A stretch of DNA of 44,780 nucleotides from Pseudomonadota bacterium (GTDB lineage: Bacteria > Myxococcota_A > Polyangia > GCA-2747355): contig JADJDT010000031.1 in NCBI GenBank assembly GCA_016702545.1, positions 1 through 44,780 on the forward strand, in the 5' to 3' direction. The position numbers and the translations under genes are program-made. A model generated the notes under the pieces. That model was given only the letters and a program-made list of their open reading frames with translations. It was not told where the DNA came from and made no database searches. This document shows, in pieces, positions 1-8,396 of the stretch. The stretch's first letter is position 1, and each line of letters opens with the position of its first letter.

Positions 1-498
1 GCAGCCGGCGCGGTTGTCACGGGCGCCGCGGTCGCGGGGGCTACGACCCGCGCCGCCGGGTCGCTGCGGAAGCGCGGTGAGGGAACCTGGCTGTACTGGG
101 AGCTGGGCGTGGGCGCCGCTGCGGCGGGGCCCGCCGGGAGCGCGGCGTGCTCGGCGCCGAGGCGCTGTCGCACGCCTGAAACGAGTGGTTGCGACGTTGC
201 CCGACGACGGCGGTGGATCGACGAAGCGCAGCCCCCAGGCGTAGTGCCCATGCACGTCGCCCTCACGGGCGACGACCGCCGCCAGCCGGACCGGCTCCAG
301 ATGGGGCGGCAGCATGAGATCGATCTCCAGCGCCGCGCCCTTGGCCGCGCGGGCCGGCGGCACCACCAGCAGCCCGCTGGCGCTGACATCGACGACGGTG
401 CAGCCGAGCCGTCGCTGCTGCATGTGCAGCAGGGCCTGGCCGTACCACGGAGCACGTGGTGCGACGCGACGCTCGGCGGTAGGGGCAGCGTAGGTCAA
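1..498 (-). CDS. PilZ-domain protein (c-di-GMP receptor), 3' end outside window
   Basis: The reverse strand is open from the left edge to about 498. The translation contains a PilZ domain near its N-terminus: the RRVAPR (RxxxR) motif, then about 30 residues later DVSASG (the D/NxSxxG motif), the two c-di-GMP-binding motifs of the family. The domain ends around residue 90 with HYAWGLRFVD. After it the sequence becomes an Arg/Pro/Gly-rich tail that leaves the window. I chose TTG at 498 because GAGGTG lies 6 bases upstream; a GTG at 507 is possible but has no separate ribosome site. PilZ proteins sense c-di-GMP and usually act on motility or polysaccharide output in the cytoplasm; the partner is not visible here. 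The family call is firm; the start and the tail are less certain. Confidence 0.8.
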   Translation of the reverse strand, partial: MTYAAPTAERRVAPRAPWYGQALLHMQQRRLGCTVVDVSASGLLVVPPARAAKGAALEIDLMLPPHLEPVRLAAVVAREGDVHGHYAWGLRFVDPPPSSGNVATTRFRRATAPRRRARRAPGGPRRSGAHAQLPVQPGSLTALPQRPGGAGRSPRDRGARDNRAGC

Positions 499-802
499 GA
501 AGTCCACCTCGCGGTAACGGCAAGCGTGATGGCGACGGCGTGCGGATCGTCGACGGCCGGCCGACCCGCTGCGCCGCACCAACCGCACGAATCTCCCATT
601 CGGCGCGGAATCGTCGCCCTTGTCAAGGTGAGCGAGTGTGCTCGATGTGGGCTTTTTCGCTCGACCTGCCGCTCGCCCACGCGACGCGGTCCAGGCCGCG
701 AGCGGTGGAAGGTTTGGGAGGTGCTCAAGTGCTCCACGGGGGGGGGTGCCCGCCGGCCGCGTAAACGCTATAAGCACAGGCGCCAAGCAGGAGGCTTCAA
801 CG
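499..802. other. intergenic region between PilZ gene and mce
   Basis: A GC-rich stretch of about 300 bases between divergent genes. I see no protein-like reading frame. It holds a run of seven G at 740-746 and, at its right end, the strong ribosome site AGGAGG (789-794) of the following gene. It presumably carries the promoters of both flanking genes, but I cannot assign boxes with confidence. Confidence 0.4.
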
Positions 803-1242
803 ATGACGGTACGCAAAGTTTCCCACATCGGCATCGCGGTCGAGCAGCTCGCAGCCCAGGTGCCCTTCTATCGTGACCAGCTCGGGCTGCAGTTGATCGG
901 CGAGGAAGAGGTGGCCGACCAGGGCGTGCGCGTGGCGATCTTTCAGGTCGGGGACACCGGATCGAGTTGCTCGAGCCGACGCGCCCCGACAGCCCGATCG
1001 CGCGCTTCCTCGAGCGCCGCGGTCCGGGTCTGCATCACCTGGCCTATGGCGTCGACGAGGTCGGCGGGGTGCTGGCCCGGCTGAAGCAGCAGGGGTGCCG
1101 GTTGATCGACGAGCAGCCGCGCGCGGGAGCGCACGGCGCGCAGATCGCTTTCATCCACCCGCAAGCGACGGGCGGCGTGCTGAGCGAGTTTCCGTCAGGA
1201 GGCTGTTGCGGAGCACGCACTGGGCCCATGCAGCGCCGTTAG
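803..1242 (+). CDS. mce: methylmalonyl-CoA epimerase (single-base frameshift)
   Basis: Glyoxalase-fold epimerase that interconverts (2S)- and (2R)-methylmalonyl-CoA in propionyl-CoA metabolism, in the cytoplasm. The N-terminus reads MTVRKVSHIGIAVEQL, with the metal-binding His of the VSHIGIAV strand. The C-terminal half has GPGLHHLAYGVDEV, a second metal-ligand region, and ends IAFIHPQATGGVLSEF, typical of the family. Total length of about 146 residues is normal. The two halves are in different frames: after GDT the frame is lost at about 958-960, and adding one C (making ACC CGG ATC) restores the expected GDTRIELLEP. This is a one-base deletion in a CC run, either a sequencing error or a recent mutation. 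AGGAGG lies 8 bases before the ATG. Identity is confident; whether the gene is intact in the cell is not. Confidence 0.85.
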
Positions 1243-1302
1243 TTTCGGCGCCCAGTTGCGCTACAACGCCAGGCGATCGTGCGTAGCTCGAAGGAGGGTC
1301 GG

Positions 1303-1962
1303 ATGCTGCAACGGGCCCAGTCGCTGGTGGAGCAGGTCAAGACACAGGTGTGGACGACCCTGCGGGTCGTGGCGGATCTCGCGCAGTCGCTCGGCGTACC
1401 CGCGAGCGTCACCTCCCTGCTGACGGGCGAGCCGGCCGAACCGGGCACCGCCTTCGTCCCGCCGCCCGCGCCGCCCGCTGCGTCCGCGCCGCGCGGCGCC
1501 AGGGCCGGGAGCCCGCCGCCCGCGCCAGTCGTGCAGCCGCCCGCACGCGGCCCGGGGGCCGCTGCCGCAGGCGGCGAGCTGGCGAAGCGCGGCCCGGGGG
1601 CGTCCGCCGCCCCGCGTCGGCCGAGCCGAAAGGTGGCGCTGGAGGGCGATCGTGGGCGCTCGAGCCAGGTGCGCGCGCTGCAGCCCACCGACGCGATCGA
1701 GGGCAGTACCTACCTCGCGCGCATCATCTGGTCGCTCGGCATCGCGCGGCTCGAAGGCCTGGGGCCGCTGCGCCCGGCCGACATGGCGCGCATCATCATG
1801 GCGCGCTGCCCGGTGACGCTCGAGCCGCCGAACGTGGCGCGCTACATCCGCCGCAGTCAGCCCTCGTCGATCGCGGTCGCGCACAGCGAGGGGAGCTCTC
1901 ACTTCTATGCGTTGACGGCCGAGGGGCAGCAGCTCTTCGAGGCCTCTTTCGGCGCGAGCTGA
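1303..1962 (+). CDS. hypothetical protein, Ala/Pro-rich middle with conserved C-terminal domain
   Basis: I do not recognise a family. The first 40 residues (MLQRAQSLVEQVKTQVWTTL onward) look like an amphipathic helix. Residues about 45-115 are a low-complexity Ala/Pro/Gly/Arg linker. The last 100 residues form a compact-looking domain with an AxxMARIIMARCPVTLEPPN motif and ending HFYALTAEGQQLF, which resembles a winged-helix wing but is not diagnostic. AAGGAGG lies 5 bases before the ATG at 1303; an upstream ATG at 1279 is in frame but lacks such a site. The stop is 12 bases before the start of the next gene, so the two are probably cotranscribed. Confidence 0.6.
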   Translation: MLQRAQSLVEQVKTQVWTTLRVVADLAQSLGVPASVTSLLTGEPAEPGTAFVPPPAPPAASAPRGARAGSPPPAPVVQPPARGPGAAAAGGELAKRGPGASAAPRRPSRKVALEGDRGRSSQVRALQPTDAIEGSTYLARIIWSLGIARLEGLGPLRPADMARIIMARCPVTLEPPNVARYIRRSQPSSIAVAHSEGSSHFYALTAEGQQLFEASFGAS

Positions 1963-1974
1963 TCAGCGGGGCCG

Positions 1975-3368
1975 ATGCATCCGAGCGCTCAGCGACTGCT
2001 GCTCCGCAACATCTATCACCTCGTCGTCGGCGACGCGGCAGATACCCGCCTACGTGGGGTCGATCTGCTGATCGACGGTCCGCGCATCGTCGACGTGGGG
2101 CACAACCTGCCCCGCGGCGAGGCCGAGCTGCTCGATTGCTCGACCAAGCTGGTGGTGCCGGGCCTCGTCAACACGCACCACCACATGCATCAGTCGCTGC
2201 AGCGCGCCGTGCCGGCCGTGCAGAACGCCGGGCTCTTCGCTTGGCTCAGCGGGCTCTACCCGATCTGGCAACACCTCACTGCCGACGTGGTGCGCGTCGG
2301 CACGCAGCTCGCCGGTGCCGAGCTGCTGCTGACGGGCTGCACGACCACCAGCGACCATCACTACCTGTTCCCGCCGACGCTGGATGCCGACCTGGTGGCG
2401 GTGCAGCTCGATGCGGCGCGGGAGCTGGGCCTGCGCTTCTGCGCCAGCCGCGGCAGCATGTCCGTCGGTCAGCGCGGGGGCGGCTTGCCGCCCGATGCGG
2501 TGGTGCAGGACGAGGAGGCGATTCTGCGCAGCTGCGAGCAAGCGGCGTCGCACCACGACCCCTCGCCGCTCTCGATGCGACGGATCGCGCTCGCGCCCTG
2601 CGCGCCCTTCTCCGTCTCGCCCGCGCTGTTGGCGCGCAGTGCGGAGCTGGCGCGGCGCAAGGGCTGCGCCTGCACACGCACCTGGCCGAGACCACCGACG
2701 AAGAGCGTTACTGCCAGGAGCGCTTCGGCTGCCGTCCGCTCGCGTTGATGGAGCGCTGCGGCTGGCTTGGCGAAGATGTCTGGTTCGCCCATGCGGTCCA
2801 CCTCGACGACGCCGAGCTGGCGCTGCTCGCTCGCACCCGTACGGGCGTCGCCCATTGCCCGAGCTCGAACATGCGTCTCCGGTCGGGGATCTGCCGCGTG
2901 CCGGAGCTGCTGGCGCGCGGCGTGCGGGTGGGGCTGGGCGTCGATGGCAGCGCCTCGAACGACAGCTCGGACATGGTGGGTGAGCTGCGCAATTGCCTGC
3001 TGCTCCACCGCGTGCACGGCGGGGCGGGGGCGATGACCGTGCCCCAGGTGTTCGCCATGGCCACCCGCGGTGGTGCCAGCCTGCTCGGCTGGGAGACGAT
3101 CGGTGTGCTGGCCGCCGGCTGGGCCGCCGACCTGGCAGTCTTCGAGATGGACCGCCTGGACTACGCCGGCGCGCTGAGCGATCCGCTGGCGGCGCTGCTG
3201 CTCTGCGGCTTCTCTCACCAGGTCCATACGACGATCGTCAACGGCCGCGTGGTGGTTCGCGCGGGCCAGTTGACCACGCTCGACGAACGCGAGCTGCGGC
3301 GGCATGCGCAGCGCTTGGCGCGCCAGATGCTCGAGCGCGCCGGTCACGACACCCGCTGGATGCTGTAA
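1975..3368 (+). CDS. 8-oxoguanine deaminase-like amidohydrolase (single-base frameshift)
   Basis: Amidohydrolase-superfamily deaminase; the closest family I recognise is 8-oxoguanine deaminase (guanine/atrazine chlorohydrolase group), which hydrolyses 8-oxoguanine to urate and ammonia. Metal ligands and motifs are visible in order: NTHHHMHQSLQRAVPAVQNA (HxH), SDHHYLFP, LHTHLAET, WFAHAVHLDD and LGVDGSASND (catalytic Asp). Length of about 464 residues fits the family. The first 230 residues and the rest are in different frames; the break is at about 2661-2668, and one added G in the AAGGGC run restores RRKGLRLHTHLAET. All active-site residues are present across the two parts, which favours a base-calling error. 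The start is 12 bases after the preceding stop and has no strong ribosome site, suggesting translational coupling. Substrate is inferred from the NTHHH..VPAVQN region only. Confidence 0.82.
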
Positions 3369-3525
3369 AGCGGCGCGCCCGCGGGGGCGCAGGGCTGGTG
3401 CGCGTGGGCGAAGTGCGAGATCATCCGCCGCTGCGCCGGTCGAGGGGCCCCGTCGAGTCGGGCGCGTGTGGCGGCACCGGCGCCGCCGGACCGGGGCGAA
3501 GCCCAGCGCGAGGGAGGACGCCAGC

Positions 3526-6500
3526 ATGAAGGCGAGCGAGACGTGGGCGCGGGTTGCTGGCGGGACGAGGGTCGTGGTCCCGCTGCTGCTGCTCGGGGCC
3601 ATGGCCTGCGCCAAGGACCTCGATCCGCAACCAACACCCAGCGGGCGGGTGGTGGCCCTTTTCGATCCCGCGCTGCGGGTCCTGCCGGCGCCGACCGATT
3701 TGGCGCGTGACGCAGAGACGGGACTGCTGCGGGTGCCGGTGGCCGACGCGACGCAGCGGCCGGCGCAGGCCGCCTTCGACCGCTATCTCAACACCCTCGA
3801 CGGCTTCCCGCTCGCCAGCGCGCTCTCGCTCTGCTTCTCCGCGGCGCCGGATGCGGCCAGCGTGGCGGATGGCCTCAAGGTGCTGGCGCTGCCGCGCGAG
3901 GCGGGGGTGCTGGCGACGGCCGTCGGTCGGCTGCGCGCGAGTGAACCGACGCGGACGCTCGACTGTCCGGTGCTGACCCAGCGGCCCTGCGATCCGAGCG
4001 CGGCCGCGCCAGGCTGCGCCGCCGAGCAGCGCTGCGTGGCCACCAACGCCGCCGTGCCCAGCCGCGGACGCTGCGCCAACGCCGGCTATCGCGTCGTCTT
4101 GCAGAACGCGGCGCCATGGGCACGCGCACAGTCCTATGCCGTATTGCTGACGCGCGGGGCGCGCGCCGCGGGTGACGGCGAGGCGCTGGTGCGCGCCCCG
4201 CTCTTCGAGCTGGTGGCGCAGTCGCATCGGCTTTGCGCGTGGGATGCCGAGGCTCGGCGCTGCACCTATAACTACGTCGGGCTGATCAGCTCGACCGCGC
4301 GTCGGCAGGCGGCAGAGGCCGCGCCCGAGCCCCGCCGAGGAGCAGCGCGTGCGGGCGGCGCGGCTCGAGCTTCAGCTCGCGACGCAGCTTCGAACAGCTG
4401 CGCCGCAGCACCGACCGTTTGCTCCAGCTCGGCGAGGCGGCGGGTATTCCGCGCGCGGAGGTGGTGCTGGCCTGGGGCTTCACCACGGTCGGGATGAGCG
4501 AGGCGCTCTTCGATCCTGCAGTCGGCGTGCTGCCCGGCCCCGGCAACGACCTGATTTTCGACACGACCCGCACCGACGCGCAGGGACGCCCGGCGCCGCT
4601 GATCGCCGTGCCCGGCCCCGCTTGTAGCAGCAACGCCGATTGTGCGCTCGGCACCTGCCAGCGCGAGGAGCTGCGGGTCGGCCAGGCCCAGCGCCAGTGC
4701 TCGACCCGTGGTGCCGGTGTCACCGGCGACTGGCGACCCTTCGTCGGCCGCCACGTCGACGAGCCGGCGTCGGACTGGGCGCTGCGCCGGGGTCTCAACG
4801 GCCTCGACGGTTGCTCGACCACGGCCTCCTACTTCGCCGAGTTCTCGGCGCCGCTCGCGGCGAGCAGCCTCAGCGCGGGTGGTGAGCTGCTGCTCTTCGA
4901 TCTGACCACGCCGGGCGATGCGACGACCTCGGCGGCCTTCGGCCTCGAGGTCGGTGGCCGCGCGTTGACGATGACCCCGCGCGTGCCGCTGGCCGAACGC
5001 CACCGCTATGCCGTGGTGTTGGTCTCGCGCCGCAGGTTGGCGACGGCCGCGGCGACAACCGGAGCGTTGACCAGCGCGTCGGGTGGCGGTCTGGCCGACG
5101 ACCAGGGTCGCCGTGTCGTGGCGTCGCCGGCCTTCGCCTTGGCGCGTAATCCGAGCCCGCTGGTGGACGCCGGCGGCAAGTCGACCGTCGCGGTGCTCGA
5201 CGACGCGACCGCGGCGCGGCTCGAACCGCTGCGCGCGGCCTACGACCCGCTCTTTCGCCTGCTCGAGGCCCACCCCGTGTTGCAGCTCGCGCGCGAGGAC
5301 GTGGTGCTGTTGTGGACCTTCACCACGCAGTCGATCACCGAGCCCTTGACCCGGCTGCGCGCGCTGCCCTACCAGACGCTCGCGGCGAGCGACGCGGGAC
5401 GCCCGCGCTGGTCGGGGACGCTGGCGACGAGCTTCGAGGGCTGGCCCGCCGCCGCAGCGCGCTCCGCGATCGGCGCCTGGGTGCGGGAGGGGCGCTTCAC
5501 GAGCTGGAACGCCCTGGATCCGGCGACCGACGCGCTGCGCGTCGATCCCGGCGCCGGTGCGCTCAGCTCGGTGCCCTTCCTGCTGGTGCTGCCCAGCGGC
5601 ACCGCTCCCGCCGCCGGCTGGCCAGTGGTCCTCTTCCAGCACGGTCTGACGGACGGCAAGGGCTACCTCTTGGCGCTGGCCGATCGTCTGGCCCAGGCCG
5701 GGTTGGCCAGCTTGGCCTTCGACACGGTCTTTCACGGCGCGCGCAGTGTCTGCACCAGGCACGCGGAGTGCGGCTGCGCGGCGGATAGCGACTGCCTGGC
5801 CGAGGCCGTCGGTGTCCCGGGGCGCTGCGACGTCACGGGGGCGCCGGGCGCGAGCCCGCCGCGCGGCCCGACCTTCACCTGCAGCACGCGGCTGCGCGAG
5901 GCCGAGCCCCGTCTGCTGGCCGTGCCGCTCGCCGAGCGGCGCTGCGCCACCGGCCAGCTCGCCGACAGCGATGGCGATGGCATTCCCGACGCTTCGGGCG
6001 CGGCCTTCCTCGCCGCGAGCAATCCCTTCGCCCTGCGCGACAACCTGCGCCAGCACGTGATCGACGCGGCGGCGCTCTTGCGTGGCCTGCGCCTCGGAGC
6101 AGCGGCGGGGCTCGGCGGCGCGGCCCCTGTCGTGCTCGATCCGGCACGCGTGCATTACCTCGGGCACTCCTTGGGATCGATCCTCGGCGTCCTGGTGCTG
6201 GCGACCGAGCCCCTGAGCAGCGGCACGGGTCCGCAGCGTGCCGTGCTCAACGTGGGCGGAGCGCCCGTCGTGCGCATCTTCCAGGACACGCCGGATGTCG
6301 ACTTCGCGGGGGCGGTGGACGCGCTGCTGGCGCAGCGTGGCGTGCGGCGCGGGTCGCTCGAGGCGCTGCGGCTCTTCCACACCCTGCAGTGGGTCGTCGA
6401 CCCCGGCGACCCGGCCAACTTCGCCCGGTATCTGACCCAGGCGAGTCTGCCCGACCTGGTCGCGACGCAGCAGCAGGGGTCAGCGGTGACCGTCCCACCG

Positions 6501-6767
6501 AAGCAGGTGCTGGCGCAGCTCGCCAGCAAGGACGGGGTGATCCCGCCGGAGCGGCAGACGGCGTTGGCGAGCTGGATCGGCGGGGCGACGCCGCCGAGCA
6601 GCTACGCAGTAGGGCACGGCTTCCTGCTGCGCCCCGAGCCGGGGCTGCCGGCGGCGACGGCTTTGGCGCAAGAGCAGGCGGCCGAGTTCCTGCGGACGGG
6701 GCAGGTCTGCACGCCCGACCTGGTCGCGACGCCGCCACGCTGCAACCAGCCCCCGGTCGGGCCGTGA
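3526..6767 (+). CDS. large secreted lipase-like lipoprotein (bacterial virulence-factor lipase type), frameshifted
   Basis: About 1080 residues. The N-terminus (MKASETWARVAGG, hydrophobic stretch ending GAMAC) looks like a lipoprotein signal. The next region, VALFDPALRVLPAPTDLARD followed by LNTLDGFPLAS, matches the N-terminal domain of extracellular lipases of the VolA/Pla-1 type. The C-terminal alpha/beta-hydrolase has PVVLFQHGLTDGKGYLLALA (oxyanion region), the nucleophile elbow GHSLGS near 6170 and a late YAVGHGF likely holding the catalytic His. Short Cys-rich insertions (near 4010, 4630 and 5750) are typical of myxobacterial surface proteins. The frame is lost between about 4320 and 4400, where two nearby indels seem needed, then is open to the stop. 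GGAGG lies 8 bases before the ATG. Probably anchored to the outer membrane and acting on esters or lipids; the FadL-type porin follows by 10 bases. Confidence 0.75.
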
Positions 6768-6777
6768 GGAGCACGCG

Positions 6778-8238
6778 ATGAACAAGCCATCGAGAGCGGC
6801 AGGCGCTAGAGCGCCGAACGGTTTGACGGACCGAGCGAGGCGAAGGCATGGGAATCGTTGGCTAGGCGCGAGGAGGGCGCCACCTGGTGGTAGGCAACCG
6901 ACGAGCAACGACGCCAATGATTCCAAGGGCAAGCCTCGCGACGGGAGTCGAACCGTCCGGCGCTCCAGGGGGGTCGGGGCCGCGGGGGTCGTCCTCGTCG
7001 GGTCGCTGCTGGCAGGGCAGGTCCACGCTGCCGGTTTCGCAATCAACGAGATGTCGACGGCGGATCTGGGCATGGGCAACGCGGTCACCGCGATCGCCGA
7101 TCGGCCCTCGGCCATCGCCTTCAACCCGGCGGGGCTGGCCTTCCAGCGCGGGCTCGCCGCCGAGGCGAGCCTCTCGTTGATCATCCCGGCCTTCGGCTAT
7201 GACACGATGATTCCGGCCAGCGGCGAGCCCGTGCGCGTGGACGCCAAACGGCAAGTCTTTCCCGTGCCGTCCCTCTTCGCCAGCTACCGTTGGCGCGAGG
7301 AGGTCGCCTTCGGTTTAGGCGTCTATGCGCCCTTCGGGCTGGGCGTGGCCTGGAACGACACGGTCGCCGGGGACGTGCCCTGGTGGGGTCGCAACCTGGT
7401 GGCGAAGATCGACCTCCAGTCGGTGTACATCAATCCAACGGTGGCGCTACGGCTGCACGAGCGCGTCGGGCTGGCCGCCGGCCTCGTGGTGGCCCAGGCC
7501 AAGGTCAGCCTGGCGCGGGCCATCGCGATCTCGATCGATCCGGCGGACGACGTCGAGGTCGAGCTCTCCGGCGACGACGTTGGCTTCGGCGCCACGGCGG
7601 GCCTGCTGATCGCGGCGATCCCGCAGCGCCTCAACGTCGGGGTCGGCTACCGCAGCGCGGTGCGCTTCGGCTTCTCCGGGCAGGGTGTGTTCCGCAAGGA
7701 TGGCAGCGCCGCCGCCGTGCCGCTCGCGCTGCGCACCCAGCTCACCGACGGGCCGGTCGAGGTGCCGATGACCCTGCCGCATACGATCTACTTCGGGCTG
7801 GCCGTCTTTCCCTTGCCGCGGCTAAGTCTCAGCGCCAACGTCGATCTGACGACCTGGAGCACGATCGACGAGCTCCGCATCGACTTCCTCGACAACCCCG
7901 ACCTCAGCTCGGTCGAGAGCAAGCGCTGGCGCAACACCTACGCCGTGCGACTGGGCGTGCAATACGAGCTGGTGCGGGCGCTGCTGGTGCGGCTGGGCTT
8001 CATCTTCGACCAGACCCCCGTGCCGGCCGAAACGGTCGGCCCCGACCTGCCCGACGTCGACCGCTTCCTGCTGGCCTGCGGCCTCGGCTACAGCCTGCGC
8101 GGCGTGCGCGTCGATCTCGCCTACCAGTTCATGGTCGGCCCCGGCACCGACACCGCCCCCACCGCGCCGATCGTCGGCCAGCACGACGCCTCGGCCCACC
8201 TGGCCTCGCTCTCGCTGGGCTTCAACGTCGATCTCTGA
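6778..8238 (+). CDS. FadL/OmpP1/TodX-family outer-membrane transport protein
   Basis: Beta-barrel importer of long-chain fatty acids or other hydrophobic compounds. The mature start is clear: after a hydrophobic signal ending QVHA comes AGFAINEMSTADLGMGNAVT, then RPSAIAFNPAGLAF, the hallmark FadL N-terminal hatch sequence. The rest has alternating strands and ends SLGFNVDL, an aromatic/hydrophobic outer-membrane C-terminus. The ATG at 6778 has GAGGAG 6 bases upstream, but this leaves about 60 residues of basic sequence before the signal peptide, which is unusual. Either that N-terminus is real, or an indel in the G-rich run near 6970 hides the true start. It follows the lipase-like gene by 10 bases, so a hydrolyse-then-import pair is a reasonable inference. 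Confidence 0.85.
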   Translation: MNKPSRAAGARAPNGLTDRARRRHGNRWLGARRAPPGGRQPTSNDANDSKGKPRDGSRTVRRSRGVGAAGVVLVGSLLAGQVHAAGFAINEMSTADLGMGNAVTAIADRPSAIAFNPAGLAFQRGLAAEASLSLIIPAFGYDTMIPASGEPVRVDAKRQVFPVPSLFASYRWREEVAFGLGVYAPFGLGVAWNDTVAGDVPWWGRNLVAKIDLQSVYINPTVALRLHERVGLAAGLVVAQAKVSLARAIAISIDPADDVEVELSGDDVGFGATAGLLIAAIPQRLNVGVGYRSAVRFGFSGQGVFRKDGSAAAVPLALRTQLTDGPVEVPMTLPHTIYFGLAVFPLPRLSLSANVDLTTWSTIDELRIDFLDNPDLSSVESKRWRNTYAVRLGVQYELVRALLVRLGFIFDQTPVPAETVGPDLPDVDRFLLACGLGYSLRGVRVDLAYQFMVGPGTDTAPTAPIVGQHDASAHLASLSLGFNVDL

Positions 8239-8360
8239 GCACTCCTGGTCCGCGGCCGCTCTGAATGAGGTGGGACCGCAGGCGGTACCCAGCAGCGGCC
8301 TCGCGCCAAGGGAAGCTTGCGGCCGAGGCGTGGCGTGTAATGCGCAGGGAGTCGGCAGGA

Positions 8361-8386
8361 GCGCGCCGGCGTGGGCGCCGGCGCGC
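8361..8386. terminator. GC-rich hairpin between convergent genes
   Basis: A perfect 11-bp stem (GCGCGCCGGCG paired with CGCCGGCGCGC) with a TGGG loop lies between the FadL gene and the oppositely oriented RCC1 lipoprotein gene. There is no T-run on either side, so it may be a bidirectional or Rho-assisted terminator. The stem is seen directly; the role is inferred from position. Confidence 0.5.
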
Positions 8387-8396
8387 CAAGGCGAGG

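Noticed and set aside
6940..6960. GGGAGTCGAACCG, resembling a tRNA T-arm on the reverse strand
   Set aside because: No anticodon or acceptor stem can be folded around it, and it lies inside the 5' part of the FadL reading frame.
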